DNA from: Chitinophaga pinensis
Lineage (GTDB): Bacteria > Bacteroidota > Bacteroidia > M30B66
Direction: 5' to 3'
Assembly (NCBI GenBank): GCA_943330985.1
Contig: CALQJV010000043.1
Location: 1 to 7,933, forward strand
Length of the DNA: 7,933 nt
Both the position numbers and the translations under genes were made by a program. Of the stretch, positions 6,356 through 7,933 are shown piece by piece (positions within the stretch are counted from its first letter, which is position 1; every line of letters starts with the position of its first letter). Below the pieces are notes generated by a model. That model was not told the origin of the DNA. It did no database searches and saw only the letters and a list, made by a program, of their open reading frames with translations.

Positions 6356-7933
6356 TTAGTTCTTCACCAATTTCACTGTTTCTTTTGTCGTGTTAGTTTC
6401 TACAGTTAAGAAGTAAACACCTTTGCTCAATTCATTCATTGCAACTGTGTGACGAACAACACTTGAAGAAGCAACGTTTAACGTTTGAACATATACTTGC
6501 TGACCTAAGAAGTTGACAACACGAATTGTTACTGAATTATCAAGATCACCAGTAGTGATTTCAACATTTGTTGATTCGTTGAATGGATTCGGGAACACTT
6601 CTGCAGAAGCAACTTCATTAGCAGTTGTTGTGTTATCAAAGATACGAGCAGGATTAGAACTTGTAGCGCATTCATTAATTACAACTAAACCATCTACATC
6701 ATAACCATCAGCAGTCCCAGAGAACTTAGAAGAAGCAGAACGATCAGTTAAACGCACGTATTGAATAACACCTGCATTGTTGATGTCAATTTCGCCATCT
6801 AAACAGATGTCTTCGTTTGTTAATGTAATCCAGTTGATGCCATCTAATGAACCTTCTACCATTACTTTTTCAGTATATGAAGCACATGATGGGTTACCAA
6901 AAGACGTTTCAATTAAGCTGATATCATTTGTTGCGGCATTGTCAAAAATTACATAATCAAATTTCAACGTCAAACTACCACCAAATCCTAACGATACGAA
7001 ATTAACTACATCAGTTCCTTGAGGAAGACCTAGCGCATTTGCAGGGTTTGTACGAGCAGGAGTAATTGCAGTTCCGTTTTTACGAAGACCAGGTGTGTAA
7101 TTAATAACTTGAGTTGCAGAGCCAGAAACCAATGTTGCAGGCTCTGGATTTTCTTCGCTACCGTTCAAACACTCAACTCCATCCACATCATATGCATCAG
7201 CAACTGGAGTTCCTTGATATGTAGCTCCAATTGGGCTAATGTCTACCAATTTAATGTATTGTGCCCAAGCCAAAGAGCCTAAATCGAAATCTGTATCTTG
7301 GCAACCATCGCCAATCCAGATGAAATGACAACCATCTTGAGAGGCAAAAGCACGAATTGTTTCTGGGTAACGAGCACATGAAGTACCTCCAAATGTAGAT
7401 TCTGTTACACGAACATCATTTCCTGCACCGTTTTTAATTGGGCTAGCAAATTTCAATGTGATATCTCCACCAAATCCAAGAGATACGAAATTTTGAGTAT
7501 CATTATTTTCTGGAGCACCTAAAGCTGATGAAGGATTGCTTCTAACAGCAGAAACTGTAGAACCATCATTTTGTTTCTTTTGGTTAAAAGATACTACTTC
7601 GTTTGCATAACATGGAAAAACATAAGCACCATGTAAACATTCAACTGCATCTAAATCAAAACCATCCGTAACTTGACCTCCACCATTGTTAGGAGTTACG
7701 TCAGTAATACGAACAAAACGAACGTAATCAGAGAAAACATCAGCGAAATCAACTTGACCACCTTGATTGATAGTTGCTACAGGGGTGTAGCCAAGACCAT
7801 CTTGAGAAACTTCAATACGACCTTGCTCGTTGTTTGCACTTGCAGAAGATTCCCAAATGATAATGTCTGCTCCTGGTCCGTTAGCAATTGGGTCAGCAAA
7901 CTCAATTACAATTGATCCACCTAAACCAAGAGA
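6356..7933 (-). CDS. Secreted T9SS cargo protein with at least three repeated domains (paralogue 3, N-terminus outside window)
   Basis: The reading frame is open from the right edge to the TAA at 6358-6356, giving 525 visible residues; the start and signal peptide lie beyond the window. The first internal start-like codon, TTG at 7456, falls inside a conserved domain strand (GGDITLKF), so it is not the real start. Visible residues 1-102 are most of an N-terminal domain (SLGLGGSIVIEFADP, GADIIIWESS, IEVSQDG, DGFDLDAVECLHG). Residues about 112-259 are a domain A (FVSLGFGGDITLKF, RYPETIRAFASQDGC, AYDVDG). Residues about 271-421 are a domain B (FVSLGFGGSLTLKFDY, LTDRSASSKF, DGYDVDG). The T9SS sorting domain (about 446-525) has FPNPF, FLGQQVY, LSKGVYFL and final KLVKN. 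Of its 14 visible arginine codons 13 are CGT, against 5 of 16 in paralogue 2, which suggests strong expression. Its function beyond surface display is unknown. Confidence 0.88.
   Translation of the reverse strand, partial: SLGLGGSIVIEFADPIANGPGADIIIWESSASANNEQGRIEVSQDGLGYTPVATINQGGQVDFADVFSDYVRFVRITDVTPNNGGGQVTDGFDLDAVECLHGAYVFPCYANEVVSFNQKKQNDGSTVSAVRSNPSSALGAPENNDTQNFVSLGFGGDITLKFASPIKNGAGNDVRVTESTFGGTSCARYPETIRAFASQDGCHFIWIGDGCQDTDFDLGSLAWAQYIKLVDISPIGATYQGTPVADAYDVDGVECLNGSEENPEPATLVSGSATQVINYTPGLRKNGTAITPARTNPANALGLPQGTDVVNFVSLGFGGSLTLKFDYVIFDNAATNDISLIETSFGNPSCASYTEKVMVEGSLDGINWITLTNEDICLDGEIDINNAGVIQYVRLTDRSASSKFSGTADGYDVDGLVVINECATSSNPARIFDNTTTANEVASAEVFPNPFNESTNVEITTGDLDNSVTIRVVNFLGQQVYVQTLNVASSSVVRHTVAMNELSKGVYFLTVETNTTKETVKLVKN

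Noticed and set aside
7673..7915. Rightward 80-codon open frame near the right edge
   Set aside because: It is antisense to paralogue 3, whose leftward frame continues with conserved domain motifs through the same stretch.
2770..7933. CRISPR array or short tandem DNA repeats in the surface-protein region
   Set aside because: The repetition is at protein-domain level with about 450-bp diverged units, not short identical repeats with spacers.

Overview
The window looks like chromosome of a Bacteroidota species, most likely of the order Flavobacteriales. Three things point there. Three large secreted proteins end in a type IX secretion (T9SS) sorting domain with PNPF near its start and KL[IV]KN at the end. 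A TAnnTTTG-type -7 promoter box occurs, and starts lack Shine-Dalgarno sequences. A bacillithiol-synthesis gene (bshA) is also present. The DNA is AT-rich, and nothing in it marks a phage, plasmid or transposon.

Layout. Positions 1-1799 hold a leftward housekeeping block: malate dehydrogenase (mdh), its hairpin terminator, a small cytoplasmic retropepsin-like aspartic protease, and the N-terminal third of bshA, which runs off the left edge. The protease stop and the bshA start overlap in TGATG, so these two genes are probably translationally coupled. A 309-bp AT-rich gap (1800-2108) separates mdh from the only rightward gene, a stand-alone response-regulator receiver protein (2109-2489) with its own long hairpin terminator.

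From 2770 to the right edge lies a leftward array of three paralogous secreted proteins, the most notable part of the window. Each carries a pair of related beta-rich domains of about 150 residues, here called A (Cys-rich) and B (Cys-poor), followed by a short linker and a T9SS C-terminal domain. The middle protein adds an N-terminal module of about 90 residues. The rightmost protein is incomplete at the window edge and has at least one more domain in front of its A-B pair. All seven domain copies end in a DG[YF]D[VIL]D[GA]-like motif, resembling an acidic metal-binding loop. Every gene of the array has its own terminator, and one has a good Bacteroidota-type promoter, so they look like separate transcription units that arose by tandem duplication.

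How the genes work together. MDH, BshA and the protease are cytoplasmic. MDH makes or uses malate, and BshA uses L-malate as acceptor, a metabolic link that may be coincidental. The three surface proteins should be exported by Sec, carried across the outer membrane by T9SS and anchored or released there. Their ligand cannot be read from the sequence. The receiver protein sits beside them but nothing ties it to their control.
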